Shown piece after piece: positions 1 to 13,026 of a DNA stretch of 64,000 nt. Under the pieces are notes generated by a model that was not told the DNA's origin, did no database searches, and saw only the letters and a list, made by a program, of their open reading frames with translations. The stretch is taken from contig NZ_JAJNOD010000006.1 of assembly GCF_021044885.1 (NCBI RefSeq), positions 62,001 to 126,000 on the forward strand, written 5' to 3'. Position 1 is the first letter of the stretch; the number at the start of each line of letters is the position of its first letter. This DNA comes from Microbacterium nymphoidis. Lineage in GTDB: Bacteria > Actinomycetota > Actinomycetes > Actinomycetales > Microbacteriaceae. A program made the translations under genes and the position numbers.

Positions 1-1839
<1,839 letters not shown>

Positions 1840-1840
1840 G

Positions 1841-3262
1841 ATGACGGAGTACGGAAAGGCTCTCTCGCTCGTCGAGACGCCGATTCCGGGGCTCGTGGTG
1901 CTCGAACTTCCCGTGCACGGTGACGCTCGCGGCTGGTTCAAGGAGAACTGGCAGCGCGAGAAGATGACGGCCCTGGGTCTTCCCGATTTCGGGCCGGTGC
2001 AGAACAACGTGTCCTTCAACGACGCCGTGGGCACCACACGCGGGATCCACGCGGAGCCGTGGGACAAGTGGGTCTCGGTGGCCACGGGCCGGATCTTCGG
2101 TGCCTGGGTGGATCTGCGCGAGGGGCCGAGCTTCGGGGCGGTGTACACCACCGAGCTGGACCCGTCGCGCGCCATCTTCGTTCCCCGTGGCGTGGGCAAC
2201 TCGTACCAGACGCTCGAGGCCGACACCGCATACACCTACCTCGTCAACGATCACTGGTCACCGAACGCGTCCTACTCGTTCCTCAACCTGGCCGACGAGA
2301 CCGCAGCGATCGAGTGGCCGATCCCGCTCGCAGAGGTGGAGATCAGCGAGAAGGACAAGAACCACCCGCGGCTGGCCGATGTCACCCCGATCCCGCCGAA
2401 GCGCATCCTGGTACTGGGTGCGGACGGGCAGCTGGGCCTCGCACTGCGCGAGGCGTATGCGGGGGCGGCGCACGTCGAGTTCGCCGGGCGGTCCGACCTG
2501 GACGTCACGGCTCCGGGGCTGCGCGACGCGCGGCGCTGGCGGGACTACGGCGCGATCATCAATGCCGCCGCATACACCGCGGTGGACGCGGCCGAGGTCT
2601 CCCCAGGACGCGCCGATGCCTGGTCCGCGAACGCTGTCGCCGTCGCCAGCCTCGCCGCCATCGCCACGGAGTTCGCCATCACTCTCGTGCAGGTGTCGAG
2701 CGACTACGTCTTCGACGGCGCCAAGTCGGGTGCGTACACCGAGGAGGACCCCTTCGCGCCGCTCGGCGTCTACGGCCAGACGAAGGCCGCCGGCGACATC
2801 GCCGCGGCGACGGCTCCGCGTCACTACATCGTCCGCACCTCGTGGGTGATCGGCGAGGGGAAGAACTTCGTGCGCACGATGGCGTCGCTCGCCGAGCGGG
2901 GTGTCGACCCGAAGGTGGTGGACGACCAGATCGGCCGGCTCACGTTCACCGCGGACATCGCCGCCGCGATCCGGCACCTGCTCGACTCGTCCGCGCCGTT
3001 CGGCACATACAACGTCACGGGAGAGGGCGAGGCCGCTTCGTGGGCTGACATCGCCCGGGCCGTCTTCGCGGCCGTCGGCGCCGATCCGGAGCGCGTCAGC
3101 GGTGTGAGCACCGCGGAGTACTTCGCCTCGGCCACGGCTCCGGTATCGCCGCGGCCACGCAACAGTGTTCTGGAGCTGGCCAAGATCACCGCTACCGGAT
3201 TCACGCCGTCTGCGTGGACCGCGTCGCTGGACGCGTACCTCCAGGTGAGTGATCGCTCGTGA
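1841..3262 (+). CDS. Fused RmlC-RmlD: dTDP-4-dehydrorhamnose 3,5-epimerase / reductase
   Basis: 473 residues joining the last two steps of dTDP-L-rhamnose synthesis in one chain. Residues 1-180 are an RmlC cupin: TTRGIH places the catalytic-base His at about residue 70, followed by VDLREGPSFG, and YLVNDHWSP contains the active-site Tyr region. Residues from about 187 are an RmlD reductase with Rossmann motif GADGQLG (193-199), SSDYVFDG and the catalytic YGQTK (Tyr about 311, Lys about 315). The RmlC half differs from stand-alone enzymes: the usual AHGF block reads GNSY, and the residue after RG(L/I)H-x is Glu rather than Gln. Fusions of this type are known in actinobacteria. The stop overlaps the next start as GTGA. 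Confidence 0.9.
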   Translation: MTEYGKALSLVETPIPGLVVLELPVHGDARGWFKENWQREKMTALGLPDFGPVQNNVSFNDAVGTTRGIHAEPWDKWVSVATGRIFGAWVDLREGPSFGAVYTTELDPSRAIFVPRGVGNSYQTLEADTAYTYLVNDHWSPNASYSFLNLADETAAIEWPIPLAEVEISEKDKNHPRLADVTPIPPKRILVLGADGQLGLALREAYAGAAHVEFAGRSDLDVTAPGLRDARRWRDYGAIINAAAYTAVDAAEVSPGRADAWSANAVAVASLAAIATEFAITLVQVSSDYVFDGAKSGAYTEEDPFAPLGVYGQTKAAGDIAAATAPRHYIVRTSWVIGEGKNFVRTMASLAERGVDPKVVDDQIGRLTFTADIAAAIRHLLDSSAPFGTYNVTGEGEAASWADIARAVFAAVGADPERVSGVSTAEYFASATAPVSPRPRNSVLELAKITATGFTPSAWTASLDAYLQVSDRS

Positions 3263-3990
3263 CCCCACCCGACGGCCGGGTGCTCATCCTCGTCCCGGCG
3301 TGGAATGAGGAACGCAACGTGGGCAACACGGTGCGCGAGATCATCGGCGCCGATCCTGCCTACGACGTCCTCGTGATCGACGACGGCTCGACCGACGCCA
3401 CGGCGGAGGTCGCCCGTGCGGCGGGCGCACGGGTGCTCTCCCTGCCGTACAACCTCGGCGTCGGAGGCGCGATGCGCGCCGGCTTCACCTATGCCAAGCG
3501 CCGGGGGTACAGCCAGGCGATCCAGGTGGACGCCGATGGCCAGCACAATCCGGCGGACATCGCCGAGGTGCTCGCCGGCCTCGCCCACGCGGACATCTCT
3601 ATCGGGGCACGATTCGCCGACGTCGGCGACTACTCGGTGCGCGGTCCTCGTCGCTGGGCGATGATCGTGCTCGCGAAGGTGGTCTCCGCCGTCGCGCACG
3701 TCCGCCTCACCGACGTGACCAGCGGCTTCCGGGCTGCAGGGCCGCGGGCCATCGACCAGTACGTGCGGTATTACCCCGCCGAGTATCTCGGTGACACCCT
3801 CGACTCGCTGGTGGCGGCCCTGCACGCCGGCCTCACCGTCACGCAGGTGCCGGTGGCGATGCGCCCGCGTCAGCACGGCACCCCGAGCCAGGGACCCCTC
3901 GGCTCGGCCGTGTATCTGCTGCGTTCGGTGTTCGCCCTCACCCTGGCCCTGATGCGCCCGAACCCCCGTCGAAAGCGAGACGCCGCATGA
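3259..3990 (+). CDS. GT2 glycosyltransferase, DPM/DPG-synthase-like
   Basis: 243-residue family 2 glycosyltransferase without membrane segments. It starts ILVPAWNEERNV, carries the nucleotide-binding DDGSTD at residues 41-46, the LPYNLGVGGAMRAGF block and the metal-binding DADGQH near residues 91-96. This pattern matches the polyprenyl-phosphate mannose/glucose synthase branch, which usually charges a lipid carrier with one sugar. It starts with GTG overlapping the rmlCD stop and is followed, again with ATGA overlap, by a DUF2304 membrane protein. That pairing is common in surface-glycan loci and suggests a membrane-associated two-component unit. The sugar donor cannot be read from the sequence. 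Confidence 0.88.
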   Translation: MTPPDGRVLILVPAWNEERNVGNTVREIIGADPAYDVLVIDDGSTDATAEVARAAGARVLSLPYNLGVGGAMRAGFTYAKRRGYSQAIQVDADGQHNPADIAEVLAGLAHADISIGARFADVGDYSVRGPRRWAMIVLAKVVSAVAHVRLTDVTSGFRAAGPRAIDQYVRYYPAEYLGDTLDSLVAALHAGLTVTQVPVAMRPRQHGTPSQGPLGSAVYLLRSVFALTLALMRPNPRRKRDAA

Positions 3991-4370
3991 TGATCAGCAT
4001 TCTCGGCATCATCGTCTCCCTGGGCGTGATCATCCCCGTGATGTGGATGCTGCTGACCCGCCGGTTGCGCGAGAAGTACGCGATCCTGTGGCTGCTGCTG
4101 GGCGTCGTGCTGCTCGTGCTGGGGCTCTTCCCCGGACTGCTGGAGCGCGCGACTCGCCTGCTCGGTGTCCAGCTGCCGGTCAACCTGTTCTTCGCCGCAG
4201 CGATCGTCGTCCTGATCGGGGTGGCGCTGCACCTGTCGTGGGAGCTGTCACAGAGCGAGAACGAGACTCGTCGCCTGGCGGAGGAAGTGGCGATCCTCGG
4301 GGCGCGACTGGACGCACTGGAGGATCGCGACCGGGACGCGAGCACGGATCCGACCGCGCCCGGGAGCTGA
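3987..4370 (+). CDS. DUF2304 membrane protein
   Basis: 127 residues with three hydrophobic helices (about 3-22, 30-50 and 64-84) and a charged, probably coiled, C-terminal tail (about 88-115). Size, helix spacing and position directly behind a DPM-like GT2 gene fit the DUF2304 family. Members are presumed to anchor or assist the neighbouring transferase at the membrane, but no biochemical role is established. It is translationally coupled to the GT2 gene (ATGA) and is the last gene of the rml operon; the next two genes are on the opposite strand. Confidence 0.8.
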   Translation: MMISILGIIVSLGVIIPVMWMLLTRRLREKYAILWLLLGVVLLVLGLFPGLLERATRLLGVQLPVNLFFAAAIVVLIGVALHLSWELSQSENETRRLAEEVAILGARLDALEDRDRDASTDPTAPGS

Positions 4371-4386
4371 CCCCCGGCAGCGGCGC

Positions 4387-4430
4387 AGTCCCGGAAAGGG
4401 CAGCGCCGTACCCGCCGACGGGTCGGGACT
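4387..4430. terminator. Nested hairpin between convergent genes
   Basis: Outer arms AGTCCCG (4387-4393) and CGGGACT (4424-4430) enclose an inner ACCCG-CCGA-CGGGT hairpin (4410-4423). It lies between the ends of the DUF2304 gene and the convergent GT2 gene. No T-run is present, so bidirectional termination is inferred from position. Confidence 0.4.
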
Positions 4431-5311
4431 CAGCGGACCGCGTGCCGGAGGAGGCGGGATGCTCCGGCGCCTCCCGAGAGGAGCGCGCCCGGCAGCTCGC
4501 TCAGCGCGTTCAGCCTGGAGATGACGTGGCGGCGCGCGACTCCCGCGGCGCGCTTCCAGCCGTGGGCCTGGAAGGTGCGGGCGTAGTCGGCGAAGAACCG
4601 CTTCTCCTGAGCGAACCGTTCCCCCGAGCGAGCCGCTGACATCGATGCGGATGCCCGGTGCCTGCGGTACTCGAAGGTGACGGGATCCAGCACCACCAGA
4701 CTGCCGCCGCGCATCGCGAGGTCGAGGATCAGCCCGAGGTCGAGCGCGATCTCGTACTGCCGGTTGAAGCCCACCTGCTGGGCGGGAGCGGTCAGCCAGA
4801 GCAGCGAGGGGAAGTACGCCCAGTCGGCGCGGGTGAGACTCGTCGCCATCTCCTCGCCACGCAGCACGACATCGTGGCGGTCGGTGCGGGGGCGCAGCAT
4901 CGCCTTGATGCGATCGGCCAGCGGAAGCGCGGGCCTGCCGTCGCCGTCGATCACCCGCACGCCCGGCTGGAGGAGCTGCGCGTCCGGGTACCGGCGACGG
5001 GCGGCATCGAGCACAGCCAGGTGATCGGGCAGCATGATGTCGTCACTGCCCATCATCGTGAAGTGTGTGGCCTGCACCAGCTCGAGGCACCGGGAGAAAT
5101 TTCCGGCCACGCCCAGGTTCGCCTCGTTGCGCATCGAGACGATGCGCTCGTCGTGCAACGACATGAGCCAGTCGTGGATGCCACCGTCCGGGCTGCCGTC
5201 GTCGACGCAGACCAGCCGCCAGTCGGTGAAGGTCTGCGCCAGAACGCTCTGCACGGCGAGACGGAGAAGCTCGGAATCCCCGTAGTAGGGGAGCATCACA
5301 TCGATGGTCAT
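4430..5311 (-). CDS. GT2 glycosyltransferase
   Basis: 293 residues. The N-terminal GT-A fold shows VMLPYYGDSELL, then LVCVDDGSPDGG (nucleotide-binding Asp pair at about 36-37), NLGVAGNFSRC, and MGSDDIMLPDHL as the metal-binding DxD-type block. The C-terminal third carries several His and Arg residues (EYRRHRAS) typical of GT2 acceptor regions. ATG start at 5311 overlaps the upstream GT2 stop by four bases, so both are translated from one message. Donor and acceptor are unknown; rhamnose or galactofuranose are reasonable guesses from context only. Confidence 0.88.
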   Translation of the reverse strand: MTIDVMLPYYGDSELLRLAVQSVLAQTFTDWRLVCVDDGSPDGGIHDWLMSLHDERIVSMRNEANLGVAGNFSRCLELVQATHFTMMGSDDIMLPDHLAVLDAARRRYPDAQLLQPGVRVIDGDGRPALPLADRIKAMLRPRTDRHDVVLRGEEMATSLTRADWAYFPSLLWLTAPAQQVGFNRQYEIALDLGLILDLAMRGGSLVVLDPVTFEYRRHRASASMSAARSGERFAQEKRFFADYARTFQAHGWKRAAGVARRHVISRLNALSELPGALLSGGAGASRLLRHAVR

Positions 5312-6159
5312 GATCGGTCCTCCGGCTTGCCGGTGACCCCGCGACGTCCATCACGCCACCCACGCCACGCCTGAATCGGATGCGGGGCGCGCCCGCGCAG
5401 AAGGCCGCCGACGGACTCCTCCGCGACGCGGCGCAGCACAGCCCCAGCCTGCCGCAGCGGCGGGATTCCCGCGGTGCGGGCGAACAGCGTCATGTTCCGG
5501 ATACCGAGGTACATGGGATGCGCGCCCGGCTGCTGACGCGCGAGCGCGGACGGCACGACGAGCGTCTCGTGTCCTGCCCGGCGCATCCGCCAGGCGGTGT
5601 CGACGTCTTCGAAGTAGAGGAAGTAGTCCTCGCTGATCCAGCCGATCCCATCCAGCGCGCTGGTGCGGTACATCACGATGGCCCCGTCGACCCAGTCCAC
5701 CGGGTAGGGCTGGGCCGCGCGGGGGGCTGTGAGATGTCCGCCGCGTCCCCCGGCGGTGAGGTAGCCGCCCGCGGAGAACACCCGCTCCGGATCGGAGGAC
5801 CACCGCAGCACGGGGGCGGCCGCGCCGGCGGTCGGGTGTGCGGCCAGGGCGTCGCAGAGCTCGGCCGCCAGAGCATCGTCGAAGTCGGCGTCGTGGGTCA
5901 GGACGAGCACCGCCTCGGAGGCGGTGCCGCGCGCCTGATTCGCCGCCACGGCGTAACCGGGGTTGTCGGGACGCTCGATGAGACGTACCCGGTCGGACAG
6001 TGGCATGGCTGCCATGTCCGCGGCGCTGAGCGTGCCGCCGTTGTCGACGACGAGCACCTCGCGGGGCAGAAGGGTCTGGGACGCCAGGCGGTTCATCACC
6101 GCCGCGAGGAGCGCGGGTTGGCGGTAGGCGATGATGACAGCGGTGTAGTCGATGATCAA
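5308..6159 (-). CDS. GT2 glycosyltransferase, rhamnosyltransferase-like
   Basis: 283 residues; family 2 fold with VIIAYRQPALL, EVLVVDNGG (donor-binding Asp), RPDNPGYAVAANQ and LTHDADFDD as the metal-binding block, then WVDGAIVMYR and EDYFLYFEDVDTAWRMRRAG, a block frequent in WcaA/RfbF-type rhamnosyl and galactofuranosyl transferases. The only plausible start is TTG at 6159; the next in-frame Met is residue 22, inside the first helix. A GAGGA motif abuts the TTG with no spacing, so the exact start is uncertain. The gene is divergent from the GT4 gene at 6198. Confidence 0.85.
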   Translation of the reverse strand: MIIDYTAVIIAYRQPALLAAVMNRLASQTLLPREVLVVDNGGTLSAADMAAMPLSDRVRLIERPDNPGYAVAANQARGTASEAVLVLTHDADFDDALAAELCDALAAHPTAGAAAPVLRWSSDPERVFSAGGYLTAGGRGGHLTAPRAAQPYPVDWVDGAIVMYRTSALDGIGWISEDYFLYFEDVDTAWRMRRAGHETLVVPSALARQQPGAHPMYLGIRNMTLFARTAGIPPLRQAGAVLRRVAEESVGGLLRGRAPHPIQAWRGWRDGRRGVTGKPEDRS

Positions 6160-6185
6160 TCCTCAGATGCGACGCGGACGCTGAC

Positions 6186-6191
6186 TAGGCT
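6186..6191 (+). promoter_or_regulatory. -10 hexamer of probable leaderless transcript (GT4 gene)
   Basis: TAGGCT followed by exactly six bases and the ATG at 6198. Transcription would begin at or next to the start codon. No convincing -35 is seen. Confidence 0.55.
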
Positions 6192-6197
6192 GGAGCA

Positions 6198-7442
6198 ATG
6201 GCTCCTGCTGACACCTCAGCGACGTCGGCTCGGTCGGACGGGATTCCGATGTTGGCCAGCGTCACAAAGTATATCCCGTACCCCGCGATCGCCCATGCGG
6301 GAGGGCAGTATGTCCTCGCTCAGGACCACGCGCTGGCCGAGGACTTCGCGATCCACCATTTCGCCCCCGACACCCCGGTCAACCGGGAGGCCCGCGGACG
6401 GTCGGCACAACCGCCCAGCACGTTGCTGCAGGGTGTCGGCCCGGGTGGGCGCGGCGGTGCGAAGCTGCTGTGGGACCTGGAGTCGGCGTGGCAGGGAAGC
6501 GCGGTGCCATGGCCATGGCGCCGGTTGTTCGCCACCGAGCGTGCGCCGTGGCCAGAGCTCGCCGCCGCCGAGATCATCGAGTTCCACTGGTCGGAGATGA
6601 TCGCCCTCGCCCCGCGCGTGCGCGCGCGGCTGCCGAAGGCGCGTCTGGTCGGTGTGGCGCATGACGTGATCACACAGCGCTGGGAGCGTGCGGCCTCCCA
6701 GGCCGCCAACCCGCTGCTGCGCGCGGGCTACCGGCTGGCGGCGCGTCGAAGCGCCCGCCGGGAGGCCGCCTCCTTCGCGGCCCTGGACGTACTCATCGTC
6801 TTCAGCGAGAAGGACGCGGCGCTCGTGGAGCGGCTGCGGCCGGGCACCCCGGTCGAGGTGGTGCATCCGGGTCTCGGTCCCGAGACGACACCGGAGCGGT
6901 CCCCGGACCCGAGCGCCCCCGTCGTGCTTTTCACCGGTGCCCTGAACCGCCCCGACAACCATCGCGGCGCCCAGTGGTTCCTCGACGAGGTGTGGCCACA
7001 GGTGGCGGCGGCCGTCCCGGAGTCGCGGTTCGTCATCGCCGGTGCGAATCCGCCGGAGTCGCTTGAGCGCTCCGCGCGGGCAGCGGGCGTGGAGGTCACC
7101 GGTTTCGTCGACTCTCTGGAGCCCTGGTACGCCGGTGCGAGCGTCTTCGTCGCTCCCCTGCACACCGGTGCCGGGGTGAAGTTCAAGACTCTGGATGCGA
7201 TGCTGCGCGGCGTGCCCGTCGTCGCCACGCCCGTCGGCGCCGAGGGCATTGACGCGCAGGATCTGTTCGCCGCGGTCACCGAGGATCCCGCCGAGTTCGC
7301 CCGTGCCGTGATCGCCGAGCTGCGGGCACCGGACGTGCAGCGCACCGAACGCGCGCGGGTCTGGGCGGATGGCGTCTACGGACAGGACGCGTTTCGTCGT
7401 CGCGTGCGCGGCGTCTACGAAGCGGTCCGCCAGGCACGATGA
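6198..7442 (+). CDS. GT4-type (group 1) glycosyltransferase
   Basis: 414-residue GT-B glycosyltransferase. The N-terminal domain (to about 215) has KYIPYPAIAHAGGQYVL, a glycine loop for the acceptor side. The C-terminal donor domain (about 235-395) begins VVLFTGALNRPDN and contains GFVDSLEPWYAGASVFVAPL, then GAGVKFKTLDAMLRGVPVV, the conserved E(x)7E-like region in which the first acidic residue reads Lys/Thr, and TPVGAEGID. No transmembrane helix is seen. It probably adds a sugar to the lipid-linked glycan at the cytoplasmic face. ATG at 6198 follows a TAGGCT box by six bases; a second in-frame ATG lies at 6249. Confidence 0.85.
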   Translation: MAPADTSATSARSDGIPMLASVTKYIPYPAIAHAGGQYVLAQDHALAEDFAIHHFAPDTPVNREARGRSAQPPSTLLQGVGPGGRGGAKLLWDLESAWQGSAVPWPWRRLFATERAPWPELAAAEIIEFHWSEMIALAPRVRARLPKARLVGVAHDVITQRWERAASQAANPLLRAGYRLAARRSARREAASFAALDVLIVFSEKDAALVERLRPGTPVEVVHPGLGPETTPERSPDPSAPVVLFTGALNRPDNHRGAQWFLDEVWPQVAAAVPESRFVIAGANPPESLERSARAAGVEVTGFVDSLEPWYAGASVFVAPLHTGAGVKFKTLDAMLRGVPVVATPVGAEGIDAQDLFAAVTEDPAEFARAVIAELRAPDVQRTERARVWADGVYGQDAFRRRVRGVYEAVRQAR

Positions 7443-7444
7443 AC

Positions 7445-7450
7445 TACCAT
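7445..7450 (+). promoter_or_regulatory. Possible -10 box for rhamnosyltransferase gene
   Basis: TACCAT lies 29 bases before the ATG at 7480, leaving room for a short leader containing the AAGGA ribosome-binding site at 7471-7475. The -35 region is not recognisable. Confidence 0.3.
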
Positions 7451-7479
7451 CGGAATCTGGCTGTCGACCGAAGGACCAC

Positions 7480-8373
7480 ATGAGTACAGAGCACCGGATC
7501 ATCGCCGTCGTCTCGGTGTTTCACGCCCCGGATGACCTGCGCGATCGTATGCTCGACGTGCTCGATCAGGTCGATGCGATCGTGCTCGTCGATGACGGTT
7601 CCCACACGCTGGAGACGATCGAGTTCGGTGATGACCGCATTCATACGGTCTCCTCGCCCACGAACCGAGGGATCGCCGCGGCGCTGAACACCGCCGTGAA
7701 CCGTGCCCGCGAACTGGGGGCGACGCACGTCGTGACGCTCGATCAGGACTCAGCTCTCGCCCCCGATCACGTCGCTCGCCTCCTGGCGACTCTCGAGCGT
7801 TCGCAACAGGACGGAGCGATCGTCGCTGCGGCTGTTCCTGGCGTCGTCGGAGGGGCACCGATCCTCTATCTCCCGGACGGCCAGCCCTTCGACCCGATCC
7901 AGTCAGGGCAGGTCGTGCCGATGGCCACCTTCGATCGGGTCGGTCTGTTCAATGAGGATCTCTTCATCGATGCGGTCGACAGTGATTTCACAGTCCGTGC
8001 CGTGACGATGGGGATGGAATTCCGTGCTGACCGTGGTCTGCACATGGCACATGAACTTGGCGAGCTCGTGCCTCTAAAGGTATTCGGCCGCCACCTCGTG
8101 CTGGGTGGCAAGCCGCGGCACGTGCTTTACCACTCGCCAGCGCGCACGTACTACATGGTGCGCAACAGCCTGTGGCTTGCCCAGACCTACCGTGATCAAG
8201 CCCGCGACTGGACGCGGTTACGCAATCGCAAGCTCTGGGAAATGGTGATCGGAGGCTCGCTGCTGGCACCGGACCGCGCCGTGCAGCTTCGTGCTATTCG
8301 TTGGGGACGCCGTGACGCCCGACGAGGTGTGCTCGGCCGCATTCCCGCTGAGGTGCAGGCGCGGCTGCGGTGA
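7480..8373 (+). CDS. Rhamnosyltransferase-like GT2 (RfbF family)
   Basis: 297 residues from the ATG at 7480, chosen because AAGGA lies five bases upstream and the first beta strand (RIIAVVSVFHAP) follows at once; the frame extends upstream into the previous gene. Features of RfbF-type rhamnosyltransferases are VLVDDGSH, NRGIAAALNTAVNRA, the metal-binding LDQDSAL, then LFIDAVDSDFTVRAVTMG and a His-x-LG block (HELG), ending in a YYMVRN motif. With dTDP-rhamnose made by the upstream operon, a rhamnosyl transfer is likely. It contains a TTA leucine codon (about 8219) and other rare codons. The stop overlaps the flippase start. Confidence 0.82.
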   Translation: MSTEHRIIAVVSVFHAPDDLRDRMLDVLDQVDAIVLVDDGSHTLETIEFGDDRIHTVSSPTNRGIAAALNTAVNRARELGATHVVTLDQDSALAPDHVARLLATLERSQQDGAIVAAAVPGVVGGAPILYLPDGQPFDPIQSGQVVPMATFDRVGLFNEDLFIDAVDSDFTVRAVTMGMEFRADRGLHMAHELGELVPLKVFGRHLVLGGKPRHVLYHSPARTYYMVRNSLWLAQTYRDQARDWTRLRNRKLWEMVIGGSLLAPDRAVQLRAIRWGRRDARRGVLGRIPAEVQARLR

Positions 8374-9611
8374 TGCCGCTCCCACTTCGTCGGCTGTTCT
8401 CCCACGCACTGTTCCGGCGCAGTGCGCTCTTCTCGATCTCGGTCATCGCCTCGACCGTGGTGGGCCTTGTATCCATCAAGCTGATCACGGATGTGCTCGG
8501 CACCGCGGGCTGGGGAAATCTCTACCTGCTGCAGGCCATCAACCAGTTCGCGTCAATCCTCGTGGCATTCGGGTGGGGAGCGACAGGTCCTGCTTCCGTG
8601 GCCGCGCTGGCACCGGAAGACCGTCGCCAGTTCCTCGTCGACTCGCTCTTCGCACGGGTTCCGTTGCTGCTTGTTGTCGGCCCGCTCGCGATCATCCTGG
8701 GTATTGCGCTCGGCTCGGATCCCGCGATGGCGATTCTGGCGACCCTGACGTACACCGTCCCGGGTGTCGGTGCTGCCTGGTATTTCGTGGGAACCAACCG
8801 TCCGCTGGCGCTTCTCACGTACGACGCATTGCCGGCCATCCTCGGCCAGATCGCCGGGCTGATCGCCGTCGTGATCGTTCCGGCGTTGTGGGCATATCTG
8901 GCAGCGACAGCGGCATTCACCATGGGAGGCGTGTTGGTGGGGCTCATCGTCGCGCTGCGCGGTCAAGACGGCGCGCGCCTTCACCGCCCCGCGCCATCGG
9001 CGCTCGCCGCCGAGATGCGCACGCAGGGGCACGGCCTGGTGACGCTGTTGTTCGGTAACCTCGCGACGACCCTTCCTGCGGTGCTCCTCCAGATCTTCAG
9101 TCCTACTGCGGTTCCCGTGTTCGGCATGGTGGACCGCATATTCCGCTACGGCGTCATCGTGCTCGGCCCGATCCTCCAGGCGGCGCAGAGTTGGGTGGGC
9201 GAGCAAGCCGACCTTCTGCGCACGCGCGCACGCACGGTCATGTGGTTCTCGATCGGGATCGGGCTCGCTGGAGGAGTGTGCTTCGCCACGTTGGCGCCAG
9301 TCTTCAGCCAGCTGTTGGGCAGCATCGAGATATCGCCGCTGCTGGCCGTGATCGGAGCGATCGCGTTCGCCAGCGAGTGCATCGGACAGCTTGTGGGCCT
9401 GGCAGGATTGGTCGCCCTGGGGCAAGGCCGCGTGCTCTCGCGTAGCGCGGTCGCCGGTGCGGTGGTCACGGTCGGTCTCCTCATTCCCGCCACGGGCTTC
9501 GGCGGTGTCACTGGTGCTCTCGCCGTCGTCGCGCTTCCGCTCGTCGGCGTTGCGGTCTGGCGCGCCACCGCCCTCTGGCGCACCACTCGGCCAACGCCGA
9601 CGCTCGAATAG
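8373..9611 (+). CDS. Wzx-type polysaccharide flippase (MOP superfamily)
   Basis: 412 residues, almost entirely hydrophobic, with about 11-12 membrane helices and the N-terminal helix pair plus ITDVLGTAGWGNLYLLQAINQ typical of polysaccharide/oligosaccharide exporters. The family flips undecaprenyl-linked repeat units to the outer face of the membrane. ATG at 8373 shares one base with the preceding TGA (TGATG); a GTG at 8370 is an alternative. Closest functional partners are the preceding glycosyltransferases and the ligase-like proteins at 18.4-22.6 kb. Codon choice is less GC3-biased than in flanking genes, which may mean later acquisition. Confidence 0.85.
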   Translation: MPLPLRRLFSHALFRRSALFSISVIASTVVGLVSIKLITDVLGTAGWGNLYLLQAINQFASILVAFGWGATGPASVAALAPEDRRQFLVDSLFARVPLLLVVGPLAIILGIALGSDPAMAILATLTYTVPGVGAAWYFVGTNRPLALLTYDALPAILGQIAGLIAVVIVPALWAYLAATAAFTMGGVLVGLIVALRGQDGARLHRPAPSALAAEMRTQGHGLVTLLFGNLATTLPAVLLQIFSPTAVPVFGMVDRIFRYGVIVLGPILQAAQSWVGEQADLLRTRARTVMWFSIGIGLAGGVCFATLAPVFSQLLGSIEISPLLAVIGAIAFASECIGQLVGLAGLVALGQGRVLSRSAVAGAVVTVGLLIPATGFGGVTGALAVVALPLVGVAVWRATALWRTTRPTPTLE

Positions 9612-9626
9612 AGACGTGGTGGTCCG

Positions 9627-12975
<3,349 letters not shown>

Positions 12976-12980
12976 TGTCG

Positions 12981-13009
12981 TCGTGCGGCCGGGAACACCG
13001 GCCGCACGA
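12981..13009 (+). terminator. Hairpin downstream of glf
   Basis: Perfect 12-bp stem (12981-12992 with 12998-13009) and five-base loop GAACA, starting six bases after the glf stop. There is no T-run, as is common for actinobacterial hairpins. Confidence 0.6.
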
Positions 13010-13026
13010 TCTCGCATGATCCCGGA

